Source of the DNA: Algoriphagus resistens
Lineage (GTDB): Bacteria > Bacteroidota > Bacteroidia > Cytophagales > Cyclobacteriaceae
Direction of reading: 5' to 3'
NCBI RefSeq assembly: GCF_001442615.1
Contig: NZ_LMXN01000003.1
Span: 310,001 to 374,000, forward strand
Length of the DNA stretch: 64,000 nucleotides
The notes under the pieces were generated by a model. That model searched no databases. It was not told where the DNA came from and saw only the letters and a program-made list of their open reading frames with translations. Within the stretch, counting starts at the first letter, position 1. Each line of letters begins with the position of its first letter. Both the position numbers and the translations under genes were made by a program. Shown here in pieces: positions 54,573-63,509 of the stretch.

Positions 54573-54725
54573 TGTCCACAGCTGAAATAAAACTGTACGA
54601 TTTCGAGACAGTTACTTTTTGTTGATTTGAATAAAGTGACCCGTAGAGCTAATTGGGCAGGATTTCTACCCTTGGCATTTGTTTTTCAATAGATGGCACA
54701 GAACGACACACAAAGTACTATTGAA

Positions 54726-57158
54726 ATGAAAACGACCAACTTGCTTTTTTTAACATTACTGACTTACCTTCTTGGAGTAAGTAATCTAGCTGCCAAAGAT
54801 ATCAGCCGGATATCAGGAAAAATTACTGACCAAAACGAACAGGCAGTGCCTTACGCAAATGTAGCATTGATTGATTTAACTGATGGCCACCTTGTGGATG
54901 GTGCTGTTTCAGATGAAAATGGAGCTTTTCTAATTGAATCGACAAAGACGGCGAAGGTCAAATTAGTGGTTTCATCCATCGGTTTTGCCCAGTTTGAATC
55001 CGAGGTGTTTGAACTCAAACCAGGATTGATCAAGGATTTTGGATCTGTGACCATCGAAGATGAAATGACAGGATTGGATGAGGTGACAGTGAAATCATCA
55101 CGCCCTGAAATCATCATCGAGCCTGACAAAACAACCATAAATGTAGAAGGAACAGTAATGGCTGAAGGAGCAAATGCGTTGGATGTGATCGGTAGATCTC
55201 CTGGGATCTATGTGGATCAAGACGGGATAATCAATCTCAATGGTCGCACCGGGGCTACAGTCATGATCAATGACCGATTGACTTATATGAGCGCTACAGA
55301 CCTTGCCAACTTCCTTCGTGCCATGCCTGCGGAAAACATCAAAAGTATTGAGGTGATCAACAATCCTTCTGCACGGTTTGATGCTGAGGGTTCTGCAGGC
55401 GTGATTAATATAAAATTGAAAAAGAATACAGTAGATGGGATGTTTGGGAATATTCAGGCTGGAGCATTGTATAATGGGCAGTGGTTGCCAAATACAGGGG
55501 TTTCACTTAATGTGAAGAAAGGAAAATGGAGTACAAATGCCAATTTGAACTACAACTACTATGGAAATTATAATGACCTGAACATTTATAGGAATTTCAC
55601 GTTGCCGGAAGGTGTCTCAAACTTTAGCCAAACGTCCAGAATCACAACAAGAAATAAAAATCTCTTCTTCAACGGGGCTGCGAATTATGAGATAAATGAG
55701 AATCAAAACATCGCTCTAAATGTACAGGCATCGGATTATAATGATATGAATGACAACAGTTCATTGACAGATATTATTGTTCCGGATATGTCGGAGGTAA
55801 GTTATCTGGACTCCAAAAACGATGCTACCGGAACCGGGAACAGAATCTTCGCAAACCTTCATTATGATGCGAAGCTGGATACATTGGGAACGAAGATTAG
55901 CTCAGATGTGGATTTCACCAGAATGAATTCTGACAGTAAATCCTTGCTTACAAATATGCAGTGGGTGGGAGAAAATATATCAGATGTGATGGATAGTAAG
56001 ATTCTTACCCTGAATGATATGTATTACAATATCTTTACCGCGAAAGTGGACTTTGTCAAACCTGTAGGAAAAGGAAACACAATAGAAACAGGTGTGAAAG
56101 GAAGTTGGGTCAAGTCTGATAACAACCTTGACCTAAGCAAATCGCAGGAAGATGGACCATTTATCCCAGACCCAAGCAGTAATCAGTTTATTTACAATGA
56201 AAATGTTTTGGCGGCTTATGTATCTTATAAGGGTAAATTTTCAGAGAAATTGTCTTATCAAGTGGGTTTGAGAGGGGAGCATTCTGATATCACAGGGAAT
56301 TCAGTTACACTGAACCAGGTAAATAACCAGAAGTATTTCAACCTTTTCCCTAGCGCATTCTTACAGCATAAGCTAAGTGACAACTATCAGATCGTATATA
56401 ATGTCAACCGCAGAATTACCCGGCCAAATTATAGGTTACTGAATCCGTTTGTATACTACATTGATCCGCTGACCACAGAAACCGGCAACCCGAATTTGAC
56501 TCCTCAGTATTCAAATAACTTTGAGATGAACCATGTAGTAAAGGGTGTTTACCAATTTACCCTCGGCTATAGTGAGACCGAAGATGCTTTTATGCAAGTA
56601 TTTGTTCAGAATGAAGAAGAGAGAACCACAACCACCTATACTGATAACTTTGATAAAACGCGAAATGCCAACTTCAGAGCGATTATTCCGGTAGATATTA
56701 AAGAATGGTGGGCGACTTCCAATATGGTACAGGTGAATTATAATCAGTACAAATCCCAAATAGGTGATGATTATCTGAACAATTCCAACACCTCCTTTAT
56801 GGTAAGGTCTCAGCATAATTTCACCTTACCGTTAGGTTTTAAAGCAGAGATAATGGGAATTTATCTAGGCCCACAAATCTGGGGACAAGGAAGAATTGAA
56901 GGGTTTGGCTGGGTAGATGCCGGTGTGACCAAATCGATCATGAAGGATAAATTCACGATTTCGGTAAATGGCACTGATCTTTTCCGTACACAGGTGATCA
57001 AAGCGGATATAGACTTTGCTGCCATCGATACAAGTTTCCGGCAATATCGTAGCAATCAAGGCGTGCGATTTACGCTGAAATATACCTTCTCCAAAGGAGA
57101 AAGCTTCAAGGTGAAAAGCAACTCAGGAAGCTCAGAAGAGCGTAATAGATTAGACTAA
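54726..57158 (+). CDS. TonB-dependent outer-membrane beta-barrel receptor
   Basis: Start at ATG 54726 gives a clean signal peptide (1-25, SNLAAK). A carboxypeptidase-regulatory-like domain follows (~26-115), then a plug-type segment (GRSPGIYVDQDGIINLNG, RAMPAENIKSIEVINNPSARFDAEG) and a large barrel typical of the outer-membrane beta-barrel-3 family. It ends in a serine-rich tail without a classic C-terminal Phe. The ligand is unknown. The flanking terminators make it monocistronic. Confidence 0.85.
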   Translation: MKTTNLLFLTLLTYLLGVSNLAAKDISRISGKITDQNEQAVPYANVALIDLTDGHLVDGAVSDENGAFLIESTKTAKVKLVVSSIGFAQFESEVFELKPGLIKDFGSVTIEDEMTGLDEVTVKSSRPEIIIEPDKTTINVEGTVMAEGANALDVIGRSPGIYVDQDGIINLNGRTGATVMINDRLTYMSATDLANFLRAMPAENIKSIEVINNPSARFDAEGSAGVINIKLKKNTVDGMFGNIQAGALYNGQWLPNTGVSLNVKKGKWSTNANLNYNYYGNYNDLNIYRNFTLPEGVSNFSQTSRITTRNKNLFFNGAANYEINENQNIALNVQASDYNDMNDNSSLTDIIVPDMSEVSYLDSKNDATGTGNRIFANLHYDAKLDTLGTKISSDVDFTRMNSDSKSLLTNMQWVGENISDVMDSKILTLNDMYYNIFTAKVDFVKPVGKGNTIETGVKGSWVKSDNNLDLSKSQEDGPFIPDPSSNQFIYNENVLAAYVSYKGKFSEKLSYQVGLRGEHSDITGNSVTLNQVNNQKYFNLFPSAFLQHKLSDNYQIVYNVNRRITRPNYRLLNPFVYYIDPLTTETGNPNLTPQYSNNFEMNHVVKGVYQFTLGYSETEDAFMQVFVQNEEERTTTTYTDNFDKTRNANFRAIIPVDIKEWWATSNMVQVNYNQYKSQIGDDYLNNSNTSFMVRSQHNFTLPLGFKAEIMGIYLGPQIWGQGRIEGFGWVDAGVTKSIMKDKFTISVNGTDLFRTQVIKADIDFAAIDTSFRQYRSNQGVRFTLKYTFSKGESFKVKSNSGSSEERNRLD

Positions 57159-57174
57159 AGGTTAATATCAATTG

Positions 57175-57203
57175 AAAAAGCCGGATCATTGATCCGGCTT
57201 TTC
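57175..57203. terminator. Strong bidirectional terminator
   Basis: An almost perfect palindrome (AAAAGCCGGATCA / TGATCCGGCTTTT, one-base loop) lies 17 bases after the receptor stop. T-rich tails lie on both strands, so it can serve the receptor and the tnpB remnant that ends at 57203. Confidence 0.88.
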
Positions 57204-57717
57204 TATTTTTTTGATGTGAGATAGAACCTATCCACTTTAACAGGTTCACGGCCATACCAATCGCATTTGTATTGTAACAGGTTTACAAAATTAGCCCAAC
57301 CTGCATCTGCTATATTCTTGGATAGTTTCCTGTTTTTGGCCAGACCCTTTACATTCAAGTCTTCAATGGCTAGTACCTGATTAGCTTTAACCAGCCCATA
57401 ACTTACTTCATTCAACCTGTCCAATCTACTGTTTTCAATTTTTCCAAATTGGAGTATTGTGAAGTGTTTTTGTGTTTACGTGATTTGAATTTAGGGAATT
57501 GTGCATTCCCTCTAGAAAAGTTCACATAGGCAGTATCTAACGTAGTGCAAATTGAGGTGCTTGGCTGTTAACCTCTTTAAGCCAGCTAGTATCTTCCTGC
57601 TTTTTAAGTTTGGTCAATGTTGAAGCCTGTGTATAGTAACTGTCAGCCCTCTTATTTTCCTAATACTGCCCTTTACGCTCGTTGGGAGTAATTTGAGCGA
57701 AATCGTTAAATTCGGGG
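57203..57717 (-). pseudogene. tnpB: Decayed IS200/IS605 TnpB fragment
   Basis: Pieces of TnpB lie in order on the minus strand. From the upstream end: EFNDFAQITPNERKGQY, then YYTQASTLTKLKKQ and SWLKEVNSQAPQFALR, a stop/frameshift, LDTAYVNFSRGNAQFPKF, a deletion, then VLAIEDLNVKGLAKNRK (a RuvC-motif Glu) and WYGREPVKVDRFYLTS before TAG. About 170 of the usual ~370-400 residues remain; the N-terminal start, the first and last catalytic Asp and the zinc finger are gone. It is dead. No TnpA, and no transposon ends were identified. Confidence 0.85.
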
Positions 57718-57719
57718 TT

Positions 57720-57738
57720 TTTACCAATATTTGGTAAA
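57720..57738. promoter_or_regulatory. Operator-like inverted repeat of the parDE module
   Basis: A perfect 8+8 bp inverted repeat with a 3-base spacer (TTTACCAA TAT TTGGTAAA) lies 20 bases upstream of the antitoxin start. ParD antitoxins often bind such sites to repress their own operon. Confidence 0.65.
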
Positions 57739-57757
57739 TTTAATAAAAATAGAAATT

Positions 57758-58006
57758 ATGAAAAATACATCAATATCACTCGGAAATTATTTTGACCAGT
57801 TCGTGAGAAGTCAAGTTTCTGCTGGACGATATAAAAATGTCAGCGAAGTAATAAGAGCTGGACTTCGACTTTTAGAAAACGAGGAAAGTAAAGTGATAGC
57901 ATTAAGAAATGCCATTCAAGAAGGCTTGAACAGTCCTTTAGTCGAGGACTTTGACTTTGATGAATACCTAAAGAAATTGAAAGCTCAAAAAAGGGAAAAT
58001 GGCTAA
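57758..58006 (+). CDS. parD: ParD-type antitoxin
   Basis: I start at ATG 57758 (MKNTSISLGNYFDQF). The N-terminal ribbon-helix-helix (TSISLGNYFDQFVRSQV, YKNVSEVIRAGLRLLENEES) is typical of ParD; the C-terminal half (EGLNSPLVEDFDFDEYL) should wrap the toxin. 82 residues. Its stop overlaps the toxin ATG (57999) by 8 bases, the usual coupling in parDE. Confidence 0.9.
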   Translation: MKNTSISLGNYFDQFVRSQVSAGRYKNVSEVIRAGLRLLENEESKVIALRNAIQEGLNSPLVEDFDFDEYLKKLKAQKRENG

Positions 58007-58296
58007 AGTTATATTACGACAAGAAGCCTGATGACTTGAATGACATTTGGGACTATACTTTCGAAAAATGGTCTGAAAAACAAGCTGACAAATATTATGC
58101 GACAATAAAACTTGCTTGTAACGGAATTGGAGAAAACCCAGATGCTGGAAAAGAATATTTCGGAGTAAGTAAAAACTTACTCGGACTAAAATCCGGGAAA
58201 CATATCATATTTTACCAATCACTTTCAGAAGACAAAATTGAGGTCATCAGAATTTTACACGAACGAATGGACTTGAAAAATAGGTTGTCTGAATAA
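57999..58296 (+). pseudogene. parE: ParE-type toxin, N-terminal frameshift
   Basis: Translation from ATG 57999 gives MAKVILRQEA and then a TGA. The rest of a normal ParE (DDLNDIWDYTFEKWSEKQ, KEYFGVSKNLLGLKSGKHIIFYQ, IEVIRILHERMDLKNRL) is intact in the +1 frame from 58030 to TAA 58294. One inserted base (or two deleted) at about 58027-58030 explains this. The toxin probably is not made, or only as an N-terminally shortened form. The antitoxin is intact. Confidence 0.85.
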
Positions 58297-58713
58297 AAAG
58301 CTATACCCAACAATGGTTTGATTCCATCTTTTGGCACTGTTTAGTAGATTTCCAGATACGTCATACTCGAATATCCCAGAGGCAGAAACGATTTGGATAT
58401 TTCTCGAAGCGTTGAACTTGCCAGCGGCCATTGGATAGAAGCCGAATCCGTCAGGAGCATCCCTTTCCTTGCTAAACTGGCCCAAGATGTTTCCATCAAA
58501 ATCAGCGCTGACAAATTTCATGTTCTGTGGATTAAAAAGCAGCACCATTTCGAATTCAGGGTTGACATCCATTAAATTCAGCGTGCCAATGTAATTCACC
58601 CGGATTGAATCGACAGTCACTAAAACGAGGTCCGGATTTTCAAGTGTCGAGTTTGCACCGGGGGATCCGCAGCCAAAAAAGACAGCTATGACTATGTACT
58701 GAAAAATCCCTAC
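58255..58713 (-). pseudogene. Truncated beta-propeller lipoprotein fragment
   Basis: On the minus strand, 14 hydrophobic residues lead to a lipobox Cys (VFFGC, Cys codon at 58669-58671). ENPDLVLVTVDSIRVNY, then ADFDGNILGQFSKERDAPDGFG and the ASGIFEYDVSGNLL blade pattern match the first blades of 6-bladed beta-propeller lipoproteins (DUF4221-like). No ATG, GTG or TTG lies in frame at the N-terminus. The frame runs into the parE 3' end and stops at 58255, so the rest is missing. A remnant. Confidence 0.7.
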
Positions 58714-59174
58714 TGAAAGTGGTATAAAAAGATCAAAACGCCCGTAAAGGCAGGTTTCTTTTGATCTTTGATTTCTAGCTTTACTGCTACTTCAGCCTTG
58801 ACTGTTCCCCGGAGGTTTGCTACATTTTTGAGTGTTGCAGCCAGCCGTACTTCACTGTCCACCAGCACAGGATTTGCAAACCTCAGTGATTCGATACCAT
58901 AATTGATCATCATCTTAAGGTTTCTTACTTCTACGATTTGCTCCCACAGAAACGGCACAATACTCAGCGTGAGATAGCCATGTGCGATGGTATTTCCAAA
59001 AGCACCTTCCTGCTTTGCCCGCTCAGGATCCGTGTGAATCCACTGATGATCATGTGTGGCTTTTGCAAAAATATTAATCTGTTCCTGGGTAATTTGAAAA
59101 TATTCGGATGTACCTAGGCTTTGACCATTGTACTTTTCAAACTCATCAAAGCTATCTATTATTACTGGAGGCAT
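58710..59174 (-). CDS. MaoC-family (R)-specific enoyl-CoA hydratase-like protein
   Basis: A 154-residue hotdog dehydratase. The conserved ATHDHQWIHTDPERAKQEGAFGNTIAHGYLTLS segment carries the catalytic Asp/His pair of MaoC hydratases (DHQWIH). It should hydrate trans-2-enoyl-CoA to the (R)-hydroxy form. No PHA synthase is adjacent. It shares its stop with the start region of the lipoprotein remnant. Confidence 0.9.
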   Translation of the reverse strand: MPPVIIDSFDEFEKYNGQSLGTSEYFQITQEQINIFAKATHDHQWIHTDPERAKQEGAFGNTIAHGYLTLSIVPFLWEQIVEVRNLKMMINYGIESLRFANPVLVDSEVRLAATLKNVANLRGTVKAEVAVKLEIKDQKKPAFTGVLIFLYHFQ

Positions 59175-59452
59175 GCTTTTCTATTGGTAAAAGGCCAAAT
59201 TAGGGAAGTTTTGCTCGAATTTACAAGCCCGGCAGCTTGAGTAACTAGTGGAAATTAGCGGCGTTTTTCAAAAAAATCTGCTTAAGAAATAGCTTAAGAC
59301 GTAGTTAGTTTTGAAAAAAGCACAAACTTTATGAGCATTTATTCCTGATTTCTATCTACTTGTATTGCTGGTAGCTGTCCCGAAACAATGTGTTTTAGGT
59401 AACGGTATAGAAAACCATAAAATCCTACAATCGGGAAAGAGCCCAGAAGATA

Positions 59453-62400
59453 TTACAGTTTAAACAGATCCTTCAATTCCCTGTTGCTTAGGTTTCCAAT
59501 CCAGTTTTCCCCGGTGGCCACGGTCATTTCGGCAAGAGCTTTTTTATCTAACAGCATTTGGTTTATCTTTTCTTCAAAGGTGTTTTTGGTGATGAAGCGG
59601 TGTACCATCACATTGTTTTTCTGACCTATCCTGTATGCCCTGTCAGTGGCCTGGGCCTCTACGGCCGGGTTCCACCAAAGATCGTAGTGGATGACGTGGT
59701 TGGCAGCTGTGAGGTTCAGGCCGGTACCGGCCGCTTTCAGTGAAAGGATAAATACTTTATCGGCATGGTTGGTCTGAAAATTATTGACCATTTCGTTGCG
59801 CTGTTTCATACTACATCCACCGTGATAGAAAAGGGGTGTGTCTCCATATTTTTCTTTGATGAAGTATTGCAACATCCTTCCCATCTCGGTAAACTGAGTG
59901 AAAATGAGCACTTTTTCACCGTTTTCGAGGATAGTGTCCAGCTTGTTGAACAATAGTTCTGTTTTTCCGCTTAATTCTGGTTTTAATATTTTGTTTTTCA
60001 GGAAGTTGGTGGGATGATTACATATCTGTTTCAGAGCCAGGATCATTTGCAATACCAACCCTCTGCGGGCAAACATGGCTTTGGCATCGGTCGCTTCGAT
60101 CCCCTCAATATCTTCCATCGCTTTGTTCAGGGTTTCTTCATATAGGCTCGCTTGCTGTTTGGCCAGTGTCGCATACGTGTCCATTTCTATTTTTTCCGGT
60201 AGATCAGAAATAATTCGTTTGTCTGATTTCAGCCGTCTCATCATAAACGGGGCAACGGTTTGTTTAAGTTTTTCGGCTGCCTCTTCATTATTCTGCTGCT
60301 CGATTGGAATGGCAAATTCTTCGTTAAACTCCTTGATGCTCCCCAAAAAGCCCCTGTTTGAATAATCCATGATGCTCCACATTTCGCTGAGACGGTTTTC
60401 TACAGGCGTACCGCTCATAGCTATATAATTGCGGGCCGGCAAGGATTTTATAGCCTTCGCCTGTTCGGTTCCTACGTTTTTGATGTTTTGGGCTTCATCG
60501 ATGACAACCGAGTGCCATTTGCGTTTTTTCAGATTTTGGGCATCGCTGCGGACAATGCCGTAGCTGGAAAGGAGTACATCAAAGTCCTCATCTTTTTCTA
60601 TACGCCTTTTTGGACCGTGGTAAATTTTGACCTTTAGTCCCGGGGCAAACTTTTCAATCTCGTTTTGCCAGTTGCTCAAGAGGCCCGTCGGGGCAACCAC
60701 CAGAACTTTTTCCTTTTCCAGCAGGCGTTCTTCTTTGTATTTCATCAAGGTGCTGATGACCTGCAGGGTTTTTCCCAAACCCATATCGTCGGCAATCACA
60801 CTACCGAAGCCGATTTTGGAATTGCGGTACATCCAGGAATAACCGCGCTGTTGGTATGGGCGGAGTAATGCATTGAGTCCTTTTGGTGGCGGTATGTTAT
60901 CTATTTGCGTAAACTCTCTTATTATGTCACGTACCTCATCTGTCAGGGCGATGGGTGCACCCTGGTATTCACCGGAAAGTGCTGTACGTAATAACTGGAA
61001 AGAATTTAAGGTCTTGGATGCTGCAAAATGTTTATACAGTTTAGTTAAGTCCTGCTCGTCAGCATAAATGTAGTTGGATTTGTACCTGAGTAATCCTTTC
61101 GATTTCTGCATGAGAACTTTAAAGTCATCTTCATTGATCAGATCATTACCTAGGGCTACCTGCCAATCGAAGTCGAAAATATCCTTGAGTCCTATATATG
61201 ATTTGTTCTGTGTCTTTTTGAGCTTGACACTGGGCTTGGGTTTCAATATTTCCTGCAAGGACTTTGGCAGTAGGATATCTACATCCAGCAGTTGTAGTGC
61301 AGGAATGATGTCCATTAGAAATGGGGCGAAGTTGCCGGTATCCATCACGATGGTCTTTTTACCGTCACTATTGATGTATTCGTCCAGGCCGGCTATGAAT
61401 GCGCTGATCTGGACAACACTTTGCAGAATTTCATAGCGCGATTGTTCGTGTATTTTATCGGTAAGTACTTCGGCCAGGGGGGTGGGCATACTCAGAAGCT
61501 CTGTACTCTTGTCCTTAATATTGACCGAAATCCCAAACCGGTCGTTGATGAGTTCTTCTACCACCAGTTGTGGCTGGTAATTTCCTTGGGTGATATAGAA
61601 TTTTTGCACCCAGGCCATGATTCCACCGCTAAGAGCCTCCTCTCCCGGATTTTCAAAGGGGTAACTATACTTCTGAAAAAACAGTTGCAGGAAGGTATCA
61701 TTTAAGGAAGTGTCGTTGAGGATATCCACCAGCTCGGTTAGAAACAGGCTTAGCAGGTTGAACGTACTGTCTTTGTTGATTTCCTTTTGGGAATCATCTT
61801 CTTCCCAGACAAAACAACCGGGCGGGACAATGCTTTCCAGTTTGTTTACCAACTCCCGTATCTCTTTGCTCAGCATGGCCGGTAGCCACCTTATAGTATA
61901 ACTTTTATCTTTAAGTTGAATGATTTGGGGAATTATGGCTCCGTTGGCCAACAAATGAACGGAAAAATGCAACACGGTATGCAGGGCGGCAGTGGTGGGC
62001 TGATAATCAGCCGTACGATTGCCGGGTACCTGAGCCAGTTGGTTCAAGAAATCCAAAAAGGAGAATGATTTCTTGTTTACATACACTTTCGGTTGAAACT
62101 GAGGGTCAATCCCAATGGTTTGCGTTGCATGGTGACCGATATTTTCCCGGTCAATAGCTTTTAGGAAAAGACTCTGCATTGAAATTTTGCCCTGGACTAC
62201 TTTTTGGGCATTCTTTACCGTACGGGTAATGCATTTTTGGTACTTTTCCTTGAAATTTCCGGATCCCTGATAAAAAGCGGGGTAGTCGCTCAATAATTTA
62301 GTCAGCGCCTCATGTATGGGGCTAAGCTTGGAAAATGATAATTTTTGATAGGCTTCCTCGGGATTGAAAGTTTGGTATGATTTATCTTTTTTTCCAAAAT

Positions 62401-62962
62401 ACAATTGAATGAGGTTGGGTACTTTCGTAGTTTTTACGGATACGAAAACACCCTGTTTATTGAATTCTTGGATAAGGTCCACCTTGTGTAACTTGAACAC
62501 CAAGAAAGGATCGTTGTCTATTTCTGCTGACAGTTTATAAATCACAGCTGCCAGATGCTTACAGGGAACCGCCCAATCCGGGCAGGAACACTGCATTTTG
62601 AAATCGGTCCATTTACTGGGGAATACCTTTAAACCTAGACTTTCAGCTAAGGGTAATACTTCACCATCCAGTTCACGGTTTAACAATTTGGAAATTATGG
62701 TGGGTTTTGAAGCCAGTTTTTGCAGAAATACTGATAGGTCTGGATCAAAAAATGGGGGTAGGATAATATCCACCTTGTACGGGGTGCGCCGGCTACCGGC
62801 CACTTTGGCCTTAATCTGGTTGTCCTTGATTTTTATGGAAACTACCATTCCCTTGTTGGCGTAGGATTTGCCCCGGGGCAAGCGATTGTCGTAATCTATG
62901 TCGTTAAGGGAGTTGAGCCATTGACTTCCCCACCAAGTTTTTCCGTATGTATTTTGAGCCAT
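59453..62962 (-). CDS. SWIM zinc finger plus SNF2-family helicase
   Basis: A 1169-residue protein. A SWIM zinc site (Cys 125, Cys 127, Cys 134, His 136; MQCSCPDWAVPCKHLA) lies near the N-terminus. A long middle domain of unknown fold follows, then SNF2 ATPase motifs: DMGLGKT (~724), DEAQNIK (~821), and SLKAAGTGLNLTAANHVIHYD and DRAYRIGQK (motifs V-VI). Such proteins translocate on double-stranded DNA. Its neighbours are a decayed transposase and a parDE relic, so an accessory origin is plausible, but no partner genes for a known defence system are present. Confidence 0.9.
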   Translation of the reverse strand: MAQNTYGKTWWGSQWLNSLNDIDYDNRLPRGKSYANKGMVVSIKIKDNQIKAKVAGSRRTPYKVDIILPPFFDPDLSVFLQKLASKPTIISKLLNRELDGEVLPLAESLGLKVFPSKWTDFKMQCSCPDWAVPCKHLAAVIYKLSAEIDNDPFLVFKLHKVDLIQEFNKQGVFVSVKTTKVPNLIQLYFGKKDKSYQTFNPEEAYQKLSFSKLSPIHEALTKLLSDYPAFYQGSGNFKEKYQKCITRTVKNAQKVVQGKISMQSLFLKAIDRENIGHHATQTIGIDPQFQPKVYVNKKSFSFLDFLNQLAQVPGNRTADYQPTTAALHTVLHFSVHLLANGAIIPQIIQLKDKSYTIRWLPAMLSKEIRELVNKLESIVPPGCFVWEEDDSQKEINKDSTFNLLSLFLTELVDILNDTSLNDTFLQLFFQKYSYPFENPGEEALSGGIMAWVQKFYITQGNYQPQLVVEELINDRFGISVNIKDKSTELLSMPTPLAEVLTDKIHEQSRYEILQSVVQISAFIAGLDEYINSDGKKTIVMDTGNFAPFLMDIIPALQLLDVDILLPKSLQEILKPKPSVKLKKTQNKSYIGLKDIFDFDWQVALGNDLINEDDFKVLMQKSKGLLRYKSNYIYADEQDLTKLYKHFAASKTLNSFQLLRTALSGEYQGAPIALTDEVRDIIREFTQIDNIPPPKGLNALLRPYQQRGYSWMYRNSKIGFGSVIADDMGLGKTLQVISTLMKYKEERLLEKEKVLVVAPTGLLSNWQNEIEKFAPGLKVKIYHGPKRRIEKDEDFDVLLSSYGIVRSDAQNLKKRKWHSVVIDEAQNIKNVGTEQAKAIKSLPARNYIAMSGTPVENRLSEMWSIMDYSNRGFLGSIKEFNEEFAIPIEQQNNEEAAEKLKQTVAPFMMRRLKSDKRIISDLPEKIEMDTYATLAKQQASLYEETLNKAMEDIEGIEATDAKAMFARRGLVLQMILALKQICNHPTNFLKNKILKPELSGKTELLFNKLDTILENGEKVLIFTQFTEMGRMLQYFIKEKYGDTPLFYHGGCSMKQRNEMVNNFQTNHADKVFILSLKAAGTGLNLTAANHVIHYDLWWNPAVEAQATDRAYRIGQKNNVMVHRFITKNTFEEKINQMLLDKKALAEMTVATGENWIGNLSNRELKDLFKL

Positions 62963-63509
62963 GGGCTACGTATGGAGTTTGTGTCTTTTAAAAGTTTAAA
63001 TGTATGGAAAAGTGAGGGGTAAGTAAAAGTCTTGTTTACACTTTCGTTGGGTTCGTATAACTACTCAGGTACTTGATATATGAACTTAGGGCAATTTTGT
63101 AAAAATTGTGTGATCAGCTTGCTGTGTGTCAGATAAGGGTGTCCCCTACGGACGGATAAAGAACTTTCCGAGGATTTCTTCGGTAGTTATAGGTGCGAGG
63201 GAAACGTCGATGACATTATCTGTAGGCTTGTATGATAAGCCAGCCACGTGTATGAAGTGCTCAAATCAGCTTTTCTGTAAGTTCTGTAACTGATGAAACG
63301 AGAGCGACTTGGACGGAAATAAGCGCTGAGCTTTTGGATACCCTGGTCAAGCATTCAGAGAATATCTTTGAAAATCTTGATTACATTGTACAATAATTAT
63401 CGGTTACGATGTTTTTACTATGGAAAAGGATTTAGAAACTATTAGCTATGACGGGAATGATGTTTTTTTCTGTCAATTTGTACAGGTAAGTGCAACAGTT
63501 TAAGTTCCT
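62963..63509. other. Long intergenic stretch, partly decayed (547 nt)
   Basis: No confident gene. On the plus strand a GTG-started 55-codon frame (63127-63294) ends in a paired-Cys motif (CMKC, CKFC), and an overlapping frame reads DETRATWTEISAELLDTLV to a TAA. A 27-codon ATG frame lies at 63420-63503. They look like gene remnants, but I cannot assign them. Confidence 0.4.

Noticed and set aside
57203..57717. Functional TnpB/omega-RNA system
   Set aside because: Catalytic Asp residues and the zinc finger are missing and there are frame breaks; nothing supports activity.
58020..58035. Programmed +1 frameshift in parE
   Set aside because: A release-factor-type slip site is not evident; a plain indel explains the break.
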